Source of the DNA: Streptosporangium carneum
GTDB taxonomy: Bacteria > Actinomycetota > Actinomycetes > Streptosporangiales > Streptosporangiaceae
DNA: 64,000 nt
NCBI RefSeq assembly: GCF_027922005.1
Contig: NZ_BSEV01000009.1
Location: forward strand, 270,860-334,859
Direction of reading: 5' to 3'
A program made the position numbers and the translations under genes. This document shows, one piece after another, positions 34,318 through 42,417 of the stretch (the stretch's first letter is position 1; the number at the start of each line of letters is the position of its first letter). The notes under the pieces were generated by a model that was given only the letters and a program-made list of their open reading frames with translations, did no database searches and had not been told where the DNA came from.

Positions 34318-35139
34318 CGCAATGAGCTGAGGCGGCGCCGGCAGATCAAGGCGCAGCCGAGGCTGAGGAAGGCTTCGTGGATGTCGGCGCGCACCTCCCA
34401 GCGGATACGCAGTCGACGGAAGTGGTGCAACAAGGCAAAGGCCTGCTCGACGACCCAGCGGTGTTTGCCCAGGCCGGAGCCGTGCTCGGTGCCGCGTCGG
34501 GCGATCAGCGGGCGAATGCCCAAGCCGCGGACCTGCTTGCGGTACTTGTCGTGGTCGTAGCCGCGGTCGGCGAGGACGACATCGGGGCGCCGACGCGGCC
34601 GGCCGCGCTTGCCGCGCACCGGCGGGACGGCCTCCAGAAGCGACATCAGCTGGGTGACGTCGCCCGCGGTTGCCGCCAGTCACAATTGCCGCCAGCGGGA
34701 TGCCGGTGGCGTCGCTGATCAGCTGGTGTTTGCTGCCGGATCGTCCCCGATCGACCGGCGACGGGCCGGTCTGCGCCCCCCTTTTTAGGGCTCTGACGTG
34801 GGAGGAGTCCACCGAAGCCCGGGAGAGGTCGATCGCTCCTGCCGCGCGCAGCCGGGCCAGGAGCACCTCGTGCAGGCGCTGCCAGACACCGGCCTTGTGC
34901 CACTCGTTCAGCCGCCGCCAGCACGTCATGCCCGAGCCGTACCCGAGTTCCTGCGGCAGGTGTTCCCAGGAGATCCCGGTGTGCAGCACGAACAGCACAC
35001 CCTGCAGGGCCAGACGGTCATCCAGGCGCTTTCGCCCTGGCCAGCGGGCTCGCCGCTGATGTTTGGGCAGCAGGGGCTCGATGATCGCCCACAGCTCGTC
35101 GCCGACCTCCCACGGCTTCAGCCGCGCCAACCCGCTCAC
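34314..35139 (-). mobile_element. IS5-family insertion sequence with frameshifted transposase
   Basis: The minus strand encodes an IS5/IS427-type transposase in two frames. The first part (MSGLARLKPWEVGDELWAIIEPLLPKHQ ... ASVDSSHV ... DRGRSGSKHQLISDATGIPLAAIVTGGNR) carries the first catalytic Asp. The second (VVLADRGYDHDKYRKQ ... KHRWVVEQAFALLHHFRRLRIRWE) carries the second Asp and the Glu. The break is near 34662-34668, where one extra G appears after the GGNR codons. In this group two overlapping frames are often joined by programmed frameshifting, so it may still be active. Exact ends are not resolved; the downstream edge is near 34313 and the upstream one near 35150. Confidence 0.85.
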
Positions 35140-35203
35140 CTCTCCCGCTGTCGTTACAGCGAGAGATCAAACCACAACGGAGATCATTCTGTTAGGAGCT
35201 ATA

Positions 35204-35290
35204 AGGCAGGACGATATTTCTCGACCTCTCGGGCAGAGTGACATTTCCAAGGCGGGATGATGCTTCTCGGGCAGGGCGATACTTCTCGGG
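35204..35290 (+). repeat. Degenerate repeat array with a GAYATTTCTC core
   Basis: Four related blocks with cores GATATTTC (35213), GACATTTC (35240), GATGCTTC (35259) and GATACTTC (35278), each preceded by a GGGCAG-like motif, lie 19-27 bp apart. Two more copies (GATATTTC near 31507 and GACATTCC near 31525) lie at the other end of the island. Function unknown. Confidence 0.55.
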
Positions 35291-35298
35291 GAGGCGAC

Positions 35299-35362
35299 AA
35301 GGATTCCAGGGGGGCTCTGGGCAACGATCAGAGGGCGGGCAACAGGCGGCTCACCGAAGTCG
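35299..35362 (+). repeat. Diverged inverted repeat, right copy
   Basis: Counterpart of 31402-31464 in opposite orientation, sharing AAGGATT, GCTCTGGGCAAC and GGGCAAC blocks. Together the two bracket the island of IS remnants. Confidence 0.65.
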
Positions 35363-35493
35363 GCGCCTCACGGGTGGGAAAGGCCTTTTCTAGTCGGGGT
35401 TTTTCCACCTCAGCCCTGAGCTCCTTTCTGCATGGGGGCTTCAGCTACGGCGATCGACCATGGACCGGACCCGGAACGGATTGCTTCAGCGCC

Positions 35494-35868
35494 TTAACCG
35501 GCGGACCTGGGGACGGACAGCTGGGTGACACAGCGCAGCATGCCGTTGTTGAACGTCCGGACGAAGCCCTCGACGGTGTCGGTGTCGCGGGGGGAGCGCA
35601 GGTACGGCTTGAGCCTGCGCTCCACCTCCTGGACGCCCGGCTGGGCCGCCATGTGCCGTGCCACGGCGTCCAGGTCGCCCTCGAACTCGATGAACCGCAC
35701 CAGCAGGCTGTCCCTGACGAACACCGCGGTGGCCAGGATCCGCCCTGCCTGCCGGCCGTCCGCGTCCGGCACCACCGCCGACTTCGGCCGCTGGAAGTCG
35801 GAGAAGACCTCGGCGACCTCGTCCTCGTAACCGCTCTCTATGTCGTAGGTGATCGCTACGAACGGCAT
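35494..35868 (-). CDS. SchA/CurD-like domain protein
   Basis: A 124-residue protein of the SchA/CurD family found in spore-pigment and pentangular polyphenol clusters. It has MPFVAITYDIESGYEDEVAEVF at the start, then FVRDSLLVRFIEFEGDLDAVARHMAAQPGVQEVERRL, a dimeric alpha-beta-barrel-like pattern, and a basic C-terminal half. The ATG follows an AGGAGG site. Members are thought to help cyclise or oxidise the polyketide, but the reaction is not established. Divergent from the FAD monooxygenase. Confidence 0.82.
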   Translation of the reverse strand: MPFVAITYDIESGYEDEVAEVFSDFQRPKSAVVPDADGRQAGRILATAVFVRDSLLVRFIEFEGDLDAVARHMAAQPGVQEVERRLKPYLRSPRDTDTVEGFVRTFNNGMLRCVTQLSVPRSAG

Positions 35869-35939
35869 CGCGTCCTCCTTTGGCGTCCGCTGTCGTGCCG
35901 CAGGATGCACCGGAGCGCTGGGGGGCGGCTCGATCGGCG

Positions 35940-35985
35940 GTCGGCCGGGGCAGCCCCAGTGAGGCTCGAGTCGGCCGTGGCAGCC
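35940..35985 (+). repeat. Direct 16-bp repeat in the divergent promoter region
   Basis: GTCGGCCGGGGCAGCC (35940-35955) and GTCGGCCGTGGCAGCC (35970-35985) differ at one base and lie 30 bp apart, between the SchA/CurD gene and the FAD monooxygenase gene. A possible activator-binding pair; unproven. Confidence 0.4.
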
Positions 35986-36060
35986 TCGCGTGGGGAAACC
36001 GGAGCTCAACGCCGGTGACCGGCCGGCGAACCGGGCGGGCACCGGAGAAGGAGGGGCGCA

Positions 36061-37662
36061 GTGGCGGCGTACGACGAAACCGTGCCGGTCCTCATCGTCG
36101 GCGGCGGATACGCGGGCCTCGCGTCCTCGCTCTTCCTGTCGCACCACGGTGTGCGTTCCGTGCTGGTCGACCGCCATCCGGACGTGTCGATCCAGGGCCG
36201 GGCACGCGGGATCAACCAGCGGACCATGGAGATCTACCGCCCGCTCGGCGTCGCGGCGCGCATCAGGGAGGCGGGCCGGCCCTTCGACGGGGAGGCGGGC
36301 GTGGTGCGCTGCCGGAGTCTGGCGGACGAGTGGCACTGGATCCTGGAGGACGACACGCGTGGTGCGCTGCCCGAGCTGACCGCCTGCGAGTTCGGCATGG
36401 CGGACCAGCGCAGCGTCGAGCCCGTCCTGATCGACGCCGCGCGCGCGAACGGCGCCGACATCCGCTTCGGCGTCCGGTGTGTCTCGGTCGAGGCGGACGC
36501 GGACGGTGTCACGGCGGTGACCGAGGACCGGGAGGGGCGGCGGCGCACCGTCCGCTCCGGCTATCTCGTCGCGGCCGACGGCTTCCGCGGCGCGATCAGG
36601 CGGCGGCTGGGCGTCGCCCGTCTCGGACCCGGGGTCACCCAGCACTGGGTGACCTTCGTCGTCGAGGCCGACCTCTCGGAGGTCGTGAGGAGACGGGCGC
36701 TGTTCTGGATCGTCGTCAACCCCGAGATCGGCCTCGGCTCGTTCCTCACCACGGCCGTCCCGAACCAGTGGGCGATCAGCGTCACCTACGACCCCGGGAA
36801 GGAGTCGGCGGCCGACTTCACCCCCGAGCGCTGCGCCAGGCTGGCGAGGGCGGTCGTCGGCAGGGACGTCGCGGTCGAGATCCTGGACGTCGCGAGCTGG
36901 GAGGAGGCGGTCGGCGTCGCCGAGCGCTTCCGCGAAGGCCGGGTCTTCCTCGTCGGGGACAGCGCGCACGTGTGGCCGCCCGCGGGGGCGATGGGGGCGA
37001 ACGCGGCCGTGCAGGACGCCCACAACCTGGCCTGGAAGCTCGCGGGCGTGGTCGGGGGCTGGGCGGCCGACGGTCTGCTCGACTCCTACGAGGCGGAGCG
37101 CGGACCCGTCGCCAGGGCGCTGGCGGACATCACCGTACGGCGGCAGCGGGCCCGCTTCGGCGGCGGCCCGGACGAGGAGGACGTGGACGACGTGGACGAC
37201 GTGCTGTGCACGCTCGGTCAGCGCTATCGGTCCGCGGCGGTTGCCGGCGCGGAGCACGAGACCGTCTACGGCGACAAACTGGAGCAGCGGGCCGTCGCGG
37301 GCGTCCGCGCGCCGCATCTCCGTCTGGAGGCGGAGGGCGCGCCGATCTCCGTGCACGACCTCTTCCACGACGCCTTCGTGCTGCTCACGGGGCCCGGCGG
37401 CGGCGCGTGGGCGGACGCGGCGGGCCGGGTCGCGGCCCGGACCGGGGTCCCGCTGCGGGCCTACCGCGTCGGCCCCGCCTCCTCCGGCGTCGAGCTGGTC
37501 GACGTCGACGGCGTCTGGGAGACCCGCTACGGCCTCGACGGTGACGGCGCGGCGCTCGTCCGCCCCGACGGTTACGTGGCCTGGAGGGCGGAGGCGGGGA
37601 CCGGCGACCCCGCCGCCCTGCTCGACGGGGTGCTCGGCCGGATTCTCGGCACGGCGGGCTGA
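36061..37662 (+). CDS. FAD-dependent aromatic polyketide hydroxylase
   Basis: A 533-residue class A flavin monooxygenase like PgaE/RdmE. It has VLIVGGGYAGLASSLFLSHHG at the N-terminus, VAADGFRGAIRRRLG (DG motif, about 175), and GRVFLVGDSAHVWPPAGAMGANAAVQDAHNLAWKL (about 297) for FAD. The thioredoxin-like C-terminal domain (about 400-533) is present, as usual for polyketide hydroxylases that use NADPH. Starts at a GTG after GAAGGAGG. Probably a ring hydroxylation or oxidative ring-opening step. Confidence 0.9.
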   Translation: MAAYDETVPVLIVGGGYAGLASSLFLSHHGVRSVLVDRHPDVSIQGRARGINQRTMEIYRPLGVAARIREAGRPFDGEAGVVRCRSLADEWHWILEDDTRGALPELTACEFGMADQRSVEPVLIDAARANGADIRFGVRCVSVEADADGVTAVTEDREGRRRTVRSGYLVAADGFRGAIRRRLGVARLGPGVTQHWVTFVVEADLSEVVRRRALFWIVVNPEIGLGSFLTTAVPNQWAISVTYDPGKESAADFTPERCARLARAVVGRDVAVEILDVASWEEAVGVAERFREGRVFLVGDSAHVWPPAGAMGANAAVQDAHNLAWKLAGVVGGWAADGLLDSYEAERGPVARALADITVRRQRARFGGGPDEEDVDDVDDVLCTLGQRYRSAAVAGAEHETVYGDKLEQRAVAGVRAPHLRLEAEGAPISVHDLFHDAFVLLTGPGGGAWADAAGRVAARTGVPLRAYRVGPASSGVELVDVDGVWETRYGLDGDGAALVRPDGYVAWRAEAGTGDPAALLDGVLGRILGTAG

Positions 37663-37965
37663 CCCGGGTACGGCGGACCCTGCGGGCTCTCCGGCCCCCG
37701 CCCCTTCGGACGTGTCCCGCTCTTTCAGACGTCTCCCGCTCCTTCGGCCATGTCCGGTGTCTTCGGACGCCCTGGCTGGCCATGTCCGGTGTCTTCGGAC
37801 GCCCTGGCCTTTTCGGCTCTGCTCACCGGGTACGGGGCGGCCCGGCGGCGTGGACGCGCGGCGGCCGGGCAGGTCAGGCGTCACCGCCTGGCCGACCCGG
37901 CCGTGGTCGTTCGCCCGTCGCCCGTCCACGCCGTCACGGGGACGCGCGGGACGTGGCGGGCACGT
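37663..37965. other. Convergent intergenic region with hairpin repeats
   Basis: No gene. Two exact 31-base direct copies (37746-37776 and 37778-37808) each contain a GTCCG...CGGAC stem; together they probably terminate both neighbouring transcripts. The right part is GC-rich and featureless. Confidence 0.55.
37746..37808. terminator. Duplicated hairpin terminator
   Basis: A 31-base unit with a GTCCG(7)CGGAC stem-loop occurs twice, one base apart. It sits between two convergent genes. Confidence 0.5.
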
Positions 37966-38748
37966 TCACTTCGGGCGGTTGTAGTGCGCGGGCGGGGCCA
38001 TTCCCGCGTCGATCGTGTAGTCCGCGCCCGTCACGCTGCGCACCCTGCCGGACGCCAGCAGCACCACCAGGGCCGCCACCTCGTCGGGTTCGATCATCTT
38101 GCCGGTGGACAGTCCGGTTATCTTCGGCACCGCCGCGACGAACTCCTCGGGGGTGACCCCCGCCCGCCGCGCGATCTCCGGGTTGGTCCACAGCCGGGTC
38201 CGCACGGGGCCGGGGGAGATGGTGTTGACGCGGACTCCCTGCGAGCTGAACTCCGCCGAGAGCGCCTTGCCGATGTTGGCGAGCGCGGCCTTGGCCGCCG
38301 AGTAGTGGCCGAGCCGGGGGTCCACCATGCTCGCGTTCATCGACCCGATGTTGACGATCGCGCCGTCGCGTTCGATCAGGCTGGGCAGCGCCGCCCGGGT
38401 GGCCCGTATCGTGGTCATGACGTTCAGGTCGAACGTGTGCCGCCAGACGTCGTCGTCGATGTCGAGGAAACCGGCCGCCAGCTTCACGCCGCCGCCGACG
38501 TTGTTGACCAGGACGTCGATGCCGCCGAACTTGGCGAGGGCCTGCTCGATCAGCAGTCCGGGCCCCTCCTCGGTGAGGAGGTCGACCTCGAACGTGTGCG
38601 GTGTGGCCGCGAGCAGTTCCGGGGTGATCGTGCGCGCGCCGCCGAACACCTCGGCGCCCGCCGAGACGAGTGCCTGCACGCACGCCAGCCCGATTCCGGC
38701 GCCGGCTCCGGTCACCACGGCTTTCCTGCCGGAAAGGTCGAATTCCAT
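37966..38748 (-). CDS. Short-chain dehydrogenase/reductase
   Basis: A 260-residue classical SDR: NAD(P) motif GAGAGIG near residue 14, NNVGGG near 85, Ser in NIGSMNAS and catalytic YSAAK near 150 (YxxxK). ATG at 38748. It resembles FabG-type ketoreductases and sugar/polyol dehydrogenases. It would reduce a ketone of the polyketide or a side chain. It is downstream of and probably co-transcribed with the P450 and second SDR. Confidence 0.9.
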   Translation of the reverse strand: MEFDLSGRKAVVTGAGAGIGLACVQALVSAGAEVFGGARTITPELLAATPHTFEVDLLTEEGPGLLIEQALAKFGGIDVLVNNVGGGVKLAAGFLDIDDDVWRHTFDLNVMTTIRATRAALPSLIERDGAIVNIGSMNASMVDPRLGHYSAAKAALANIGKALSAEFSSQGVRVNTISPGPVRTRLWTNPEIARRAGVTPEEFVAAVPKITGLSTGKMIEPDEVAALVVLLASGRVRSVTGADYTIDAGMAPPAHYNRPK

Positions 38749-38774
38749 GCCGTCTCCTGTTTCCTGGGGGCGAG

Positions 38775-39476
38775 TCAGCCTCGGCTGCGGTTCCCGGTGA
38801 GGAACCGTCCCGTGGGCCCGTCGGCCGGAAGGGTCGCCACGTCGGCGATGTACCGGGCCGCCTCTTCTGGGAGGGTCGTCTGGGTCGGCATCATCCTGGT
38901 GCGGACCCGTCCCGGGTTCACCGCGTTCACCAGCACTCCCGACCCCTCGGTCTGGGCGGCCAGCATCGCGGTGAGCCCGTTCAGCGCGCTCTTCGATATC
39001 GAGTAGCCGGGCGCGCCGGCGAACAGGGCGCCGCCGAACTCGGCGGTCGTGCCGCTGGAGACCAGCACCACCCGGCCCCATCCCCTGCGGACCATGGGCG
39101 GCACGAACGCCTGCGTCACCCGCCATGAGCCGAGCAGGTTCACCAGCAGTGTCCGCTCGACGAGTTCGAGGGGGACGGAGAGCGGATCCGTCCCCATGTC
39201 CAGCAGCACGCCCGCGTTGCAGACCAGCACGTCGACCGGGCCGATCTCCTCGCTCGACCGGATGACGCCGTCCGGGTCGGTGACGTCCAGCGCGTGCGAG
39301 CGCACGCCGGAGCCGATTTCCGCGGCCGCGGCGCGGGCCGCCTCGGCGTCCCGCCCGGTCACCACGACCCGCAGGTTCCTGCGGTGCAGTTCGGCGGCGA
39401 CCGCGCGGCCGATGCCGCGGTTGGCTCCCGTGACGAGAGCGGTGCGCGGTTCGGCAGCCGTTTCCCCGTGGGTCAT
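38775..39476 (-). CDS. Short-chain dehydrogenase/reductase
   Basis: A 233-residue SDR with GANRGIG near 18, CNAGV near 87, Ser in VSSGTTAEF and the catalytic YSISK motif. The nearest pattern is the NAD-dependent carbonyl reductase group. Lies 26 bases upstream of the next SDR on the same strand, so the pair is likely translated from one message. Substrate unknown. Confidence 0.9.
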   Translation of the reverse strand: MTHGETAAEPRTALVTGANRGIGRAVAAELHRRNLRVVVTGRDAEAARAAAAEIGSGVRSHALDVTDPDGVIRSSEEIGPVDVLVCNAGVLLDMGTDPLSVPLELVERTLLVNLLGSWRVTQAFVPPMVRRGWGRVVLVSSGTTAEFGGALFAGAPGYSISKSALNGLTAMLAAQTEGSGVLVNAVNPGRVRTRMMPTQTTLPEEAARYIADVATLPADGPTGRFLTGNRSRG

Positions 39477-39549
39477 CCGCCCACCTCCACGTCGCCGCGG
39501 CGACGCCCGCCTCCCACGGGGGCGGGAGGGCGCCGGATCGGGTCGCGGT

Positions 39550-40749
39550 TCACCAGACGACCGGGATCTCGCTGAACCCCTCCATGAATCCGCCGAGCCC
39601 CCTGGGCAGGTCCTCGCCGGCGACCGCGAGGTCTATGTCCGGGAAGCGGCGCAGCAGGGTCTCGGTCGCGACCTGGAGTTCCATCCGGGCCAGCGCCGCG
39701 CCCACGCAGTAGTGGATGCCGGCGCCGAAGGTCATGTGGTGGTTCTCCTTGCGGCGGATGTCGAGCGTGAAGGGGTCGCTGAAGACGCTCTCGTCCATGT
39801 TGGCCGACTCCTCGGACAGCAGGACGCTGGACCCGCTTCTGATCACCGTGCCGTCGGACAGTTCGATGTCCGCCAACGCGTAGCGCAGCGTGCCGATCGA
39901 GGACCCCATGATCTGCGCCCGCAGCAGCTCCTCGACCGCCGAGGGGACCAGCGAGTAGTCGGCCCTGATCTCCTCGACCAGATCCTGCCGGTGCAGCAGG
40001 ACGGCGGTTCCGGTGCCGATCTGGCTGGCGGTGGTGACGTAGCCCGCGATGAGCAGGCTCTGCGTCCAGAAGTGCAGCTCATGCTCGGACAGTCGGTTGT
40101 CGTCCTCGTCCCTGACCCTGATCAGATCGCTGATCAGGTCGTCGCTCGGGTTCGCCCGCTTGAACGCGATCAGCTCGACGAGGTAGCTCCACAGTCCCGT
40201 GCGGCATTCCTCGACCTTCTCCGGGGGCAGCTTGGTGACCGACAGGAAACCGTCCACCAGTCCGCGGAACCTGTTCCGGTCCTCGGGAGGGATGCCCAGC
40301 AGCCTGCAGATCACCAGGATCGGCAGCGGGAAGGCGAGCGCCTCGTTCAGGTCGGCGGGCCTGGGGCCCTTCGCCATCTCCTCGAGCAGCTCGTCGGTGA
40401 CCGCCTGGGCGAACGGGCGCAGCAGTTCTATCCGGCGAGCGGTGAACGCCCTGGTGACCAGGCCGCGCATCCGCGTGTGGTCCGGTGGGTCGGCGTCGAT
40501 CCGGGGGTCGACGAACAGCTCGTTGTCCGCGGATATCCTCGCGACTTCCGGCCTGGCGATGTTCTTGCTCAGTCGTTCGTCCGCGAACAGTCTTCTGACG
40601 TCCTTGTAGCGGGTCACCATCACCGCGGTGTCGCCGCTGGGCAGTCTGACCTCGACGAGGGCCTTCTCGCGCAGTCCCCGCAGTCCGGTGGGGACCTCCA
40701 TCGGCGGCGTCCACTGAAAGGGATATGAAACTGGAGTTTCGGTGCTCAT
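39550..40749 (-). CDS. Cytochrome P450
   Basis: A protein of about 399 residues of the bacterial CYP class. It has the heme-Cys loop FGAGIHYCVG near the C-terminus, an I-helix with AGYVTT where AGxDTT is usual, and ExxR in VEELLRAQ...LRYA. I start at the ATG at 40749 with GAAAGG upstream; a GTG at 40794 that follows the TenA stop is possible. A 3Fe-4S-type ferredoxin gene 10 kb away is a plausible redox partner. Likely C-H oxidation or ring formation on the polyketide. Confidence 0.9.
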   Translation of the reverse strand: MSTETPVSYPFQWTPPMEVPTGLRGLREKALVEVRLPSGDTAVMVTRYKDVRRLFADERLSKNIARPEVARISADNELFVDPRIDADPPDHTRMRGLVTRAFTARRIELLRPFAQAVTDELLEEMAKGPRPADLNEALAFPLPILVICRLLGIPPEDRNRFRGLVDGFLSVTKLPPEKVEECRTGLWSYLVELIAFKRANPSDDLISDLIRVRDEDDNRLSEHELHFWTQSLLIAGYVTTASQIGTGTAVLLHRQDLVEEIRADYSLVPSAVEELLRAQIMGSSIGTLRYALADIELSDGTVIRSGSSVLLSEESANMDESVFSDPFTLDIRRKENHHMTFGAGIHYCVGAALARMELQVATETLLRRFPDIDLAVAGEDLPRGLGGFMEGFSEIPVVW

Positions 40750-40797
40750 CTCGCTGGAGACCTTTCTCGTCGGCTGCTCGTCTTCGAGGTCCACGGG

Positions 40798-41466
40798 TCA
40801 CACCGGCCACGGAGGCTGCAGGACGCAGCACTCCGCGAACGCCCATTCGTAACGGACGCCGATGGAGAACTGCTCGACGATCAGCTGACGCTGCCAGGTC
40901 GAGCACCTCTCGCCGGCTCGGTCGACCATGTCGAAGAACGCCTGGACCGCGTACCGGTACGACTCGCCCGGGTGGTAGACCTCGATCCACGGCAGGTAGC
41001 GCGAGCCGGGCGTCGCGTCGCGCTTGAGGCGGTCGGACACCTCCGCGTTGAACCACACCATGGGGAGCAGCGCGCCGACGCCGGAGTTGAAGGATCGCGC
41101 GCTGGCGGCCGCGAAGAACGACGCGTGCGCGTGGGTGGCGGGATCCACCGGACGCGGCTCGCCGAGCTTCGGCAGGCCCAACTCGTCCGCCAGGTCGGCG
41201 TAGGTCCGGCGCAACCTGTCCCTGGCCTCGAGCGTGCCGACGATCGACTGGCCGAGCAGGAGCGTGTCCTCGTCGTCGGGAGCGGTCGCCGCGCACCGGG
41301 CCAGCGCCCGGGCGTAGGCGGGGAGCAGGAAGGCGGTGTCCTGCTCGACGAAACAGGCGAGCGCCTCGCCCGGCAGCGAACCGTCCCGGAGACCTGACCA
41401 GAAGGGATGGTCCTGCACCTTTCGCAGCACCGGTTCCCCGACCGCCATGAGTTTCCTGTGCAGCAT
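40798..41466 (-). CDS. TenA-family protein lacking the thiaminase Cys
   Basis: A 222-residue all-helical protein of the TenA/PqqC fold. Residue numbering matches B. subtilis TenA closely: the Asp44 equivalent lies in EQDTAFLLPAYARALARCA, and Glu207 in RYEWAFAECC corresponds to Glu205. The nucleophilic Cys135 position is Met136 (GALLPMVWFNAEV). This argues against thiaminase II activity. Its place between P450 and SDR genes points to a biosynthetic, perhaps oxygenase- or cyclase-like, role. A paralogue lies at 59737-60459. Start at an ATG with GAAGGCC upstream. Confidence 0.85.
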   Translation of the reverse strand: MLHRKLMAVGEPVLRKVQDHPFWSGLRDGSLPGEALACFVEQDTAFLLPAYARALARCAATAPDDEDTLLLGQSIVGTLEARDRLRRTYADLADELGLPKLGEPRPVDPATHAHASFFAAASARSFNSGVGALLPMVWFNAEVSDRLKRDATPGSRYLPWIEVYHPGESYRYAVQAFFDMVDRAGERCSTWQRQLIVEQFSIGVRYEWAFAECCVLQPPWPV

Positions 41467-41664
41467 CGGCCTTCCTTCGTCACGGCGCGAACTCCGGTGG
41501 GACCGTACCGAGACCCGCTTGACGCCTTCTGGAGGCCGCCGCCGGACGCGGGGCTCCGCTTCGGACGCGTCCCAGCCGCTCTCGAGCCCGTTGGCGGAGA
41601 TTGATGGCCGACATGTCCTCGACGCCGAGCAGCAGGCCGGGCGGCAGGCCGTAAGGAACACACG

Positions 41665-42417
41665 ATGGATCTTGGTCTGGAAGACAAGCGGGTACTGATC
41701 ACCGGCGCCACCCGTGGCATCGGCCTCGCGACCGCGCGTGTGTTCGCGCGGGAGCGCGCGCGGGTCGCCGTCACCTACCACACCTCCGACGCGGCGGCCA
41801 AGCGTGTGGTCGAGGAGCTCGGCGGAGGCGACCGGGCGTGCGCCCTGCGCTACGACCTCGCCGATCCGGCCTCCGCCGCCGAGACGGTCGCCACGGTCGA
41901 GGAGCGCTGGGGCGGGGTCGACGTCGTGGTGGCGAACGCCCAGACGTGGGTGTGGATCAACCCTGAGGACGTGCCTCCGTACCAGGACCTCCCCATGGAC
42001 CACTGGCTCGCCCTCTTCCGCGAGAACGTCGAGGGTCATCTGTGGACGGTCCGGCAGGCCCTGGGCGGAATGCGGGAACGGGGCTGGGGGCGCATCGCGC
42101 TGCTGTCCTCGGTCACCGCGACCCACGGGAATCCGGGCTCCGAGCTCTACAGCGCGGCCAAGGCGGCGTTGCACGGCTTCGCGCGAGGGCTGATGTGGAC
42201 CCGCGACGGGGTGCTCGCGAACGTGGTCGCGCCGGGAGGCACGCTGACGGAGAGCCTTGAGGCGGTGGACCCCGAGCTGCTCGAGCGAGCCGTACGGGAG
42301 ACCCCGAGCGGTCGCCTGAGCACCGCGGAGGACGTCGCGCGCGTGGTCGTCTTTCTCTGCTCGGAGGCGAACGGCAACATCAACGGTGAGGTCGTGCACA
42401 CCGCCGGCGGCCGCTGA
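41665..42417 (+). CDS. Short-chain dehydrogenase/reductase
   Basis: A 250-residue SDR with GATRGIG near 13, ANAQTW where NNAG is usual (ANAQ), Ser in LSSVTATHGN and catalytic YSAAK. The NNAG-motif change is unusual but the triad looks intact. On the opposite strand from the TenA gene, with a shared divergent promoter region of about 200 bases. Ketone reduction in the pathway is likely. Confidence 0.88.
   Translation: MDLGLEDKRVLITGATRGIGLATARVFARERARVAVTYHTSDAAAKRVVEELGGGDRACALRYDLADPASAAETVATVEERWGGVDVVVANAQTWVWINPEDVPPYQDLPMDHWLALFRENVEGHLWTVRQALGGMRERGWGRIALLSSVTATHGNPGSELYSAAKAALHGFARGLMWTRDGVLANVVAPGGTLTESLEAVDPELLERAVRETPSGRLSTAEDVARVVVFLCSEANGNINGEVVHTAGGR

Larger units (their letters stand above)
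35140..35493. other. Gene-free stretch with degenerate repeats
   Basis: It holds the repeat array at 35204-35290 and the second copy of the diverged repeat at 35299-35362. The rest, 35363-35493, shows no recognisable feature. No gene is supportable. Confidence 0.5.

Noticed and set aside
35869-37929. A very long minus-strand frame running from 37.9 kb into the SchA/CurD gene.
   Set aside because: Only the last 124 codons (the SchA/CurD protein) have family signal and a ribosome site; the rest is the mirror of the FAD hydroxylase.
40798-41466. TenA call as thiaminase II.
   Set aside because: The nucleophilic Cys is Met and the context is biosynthetic, so the name would mislead.
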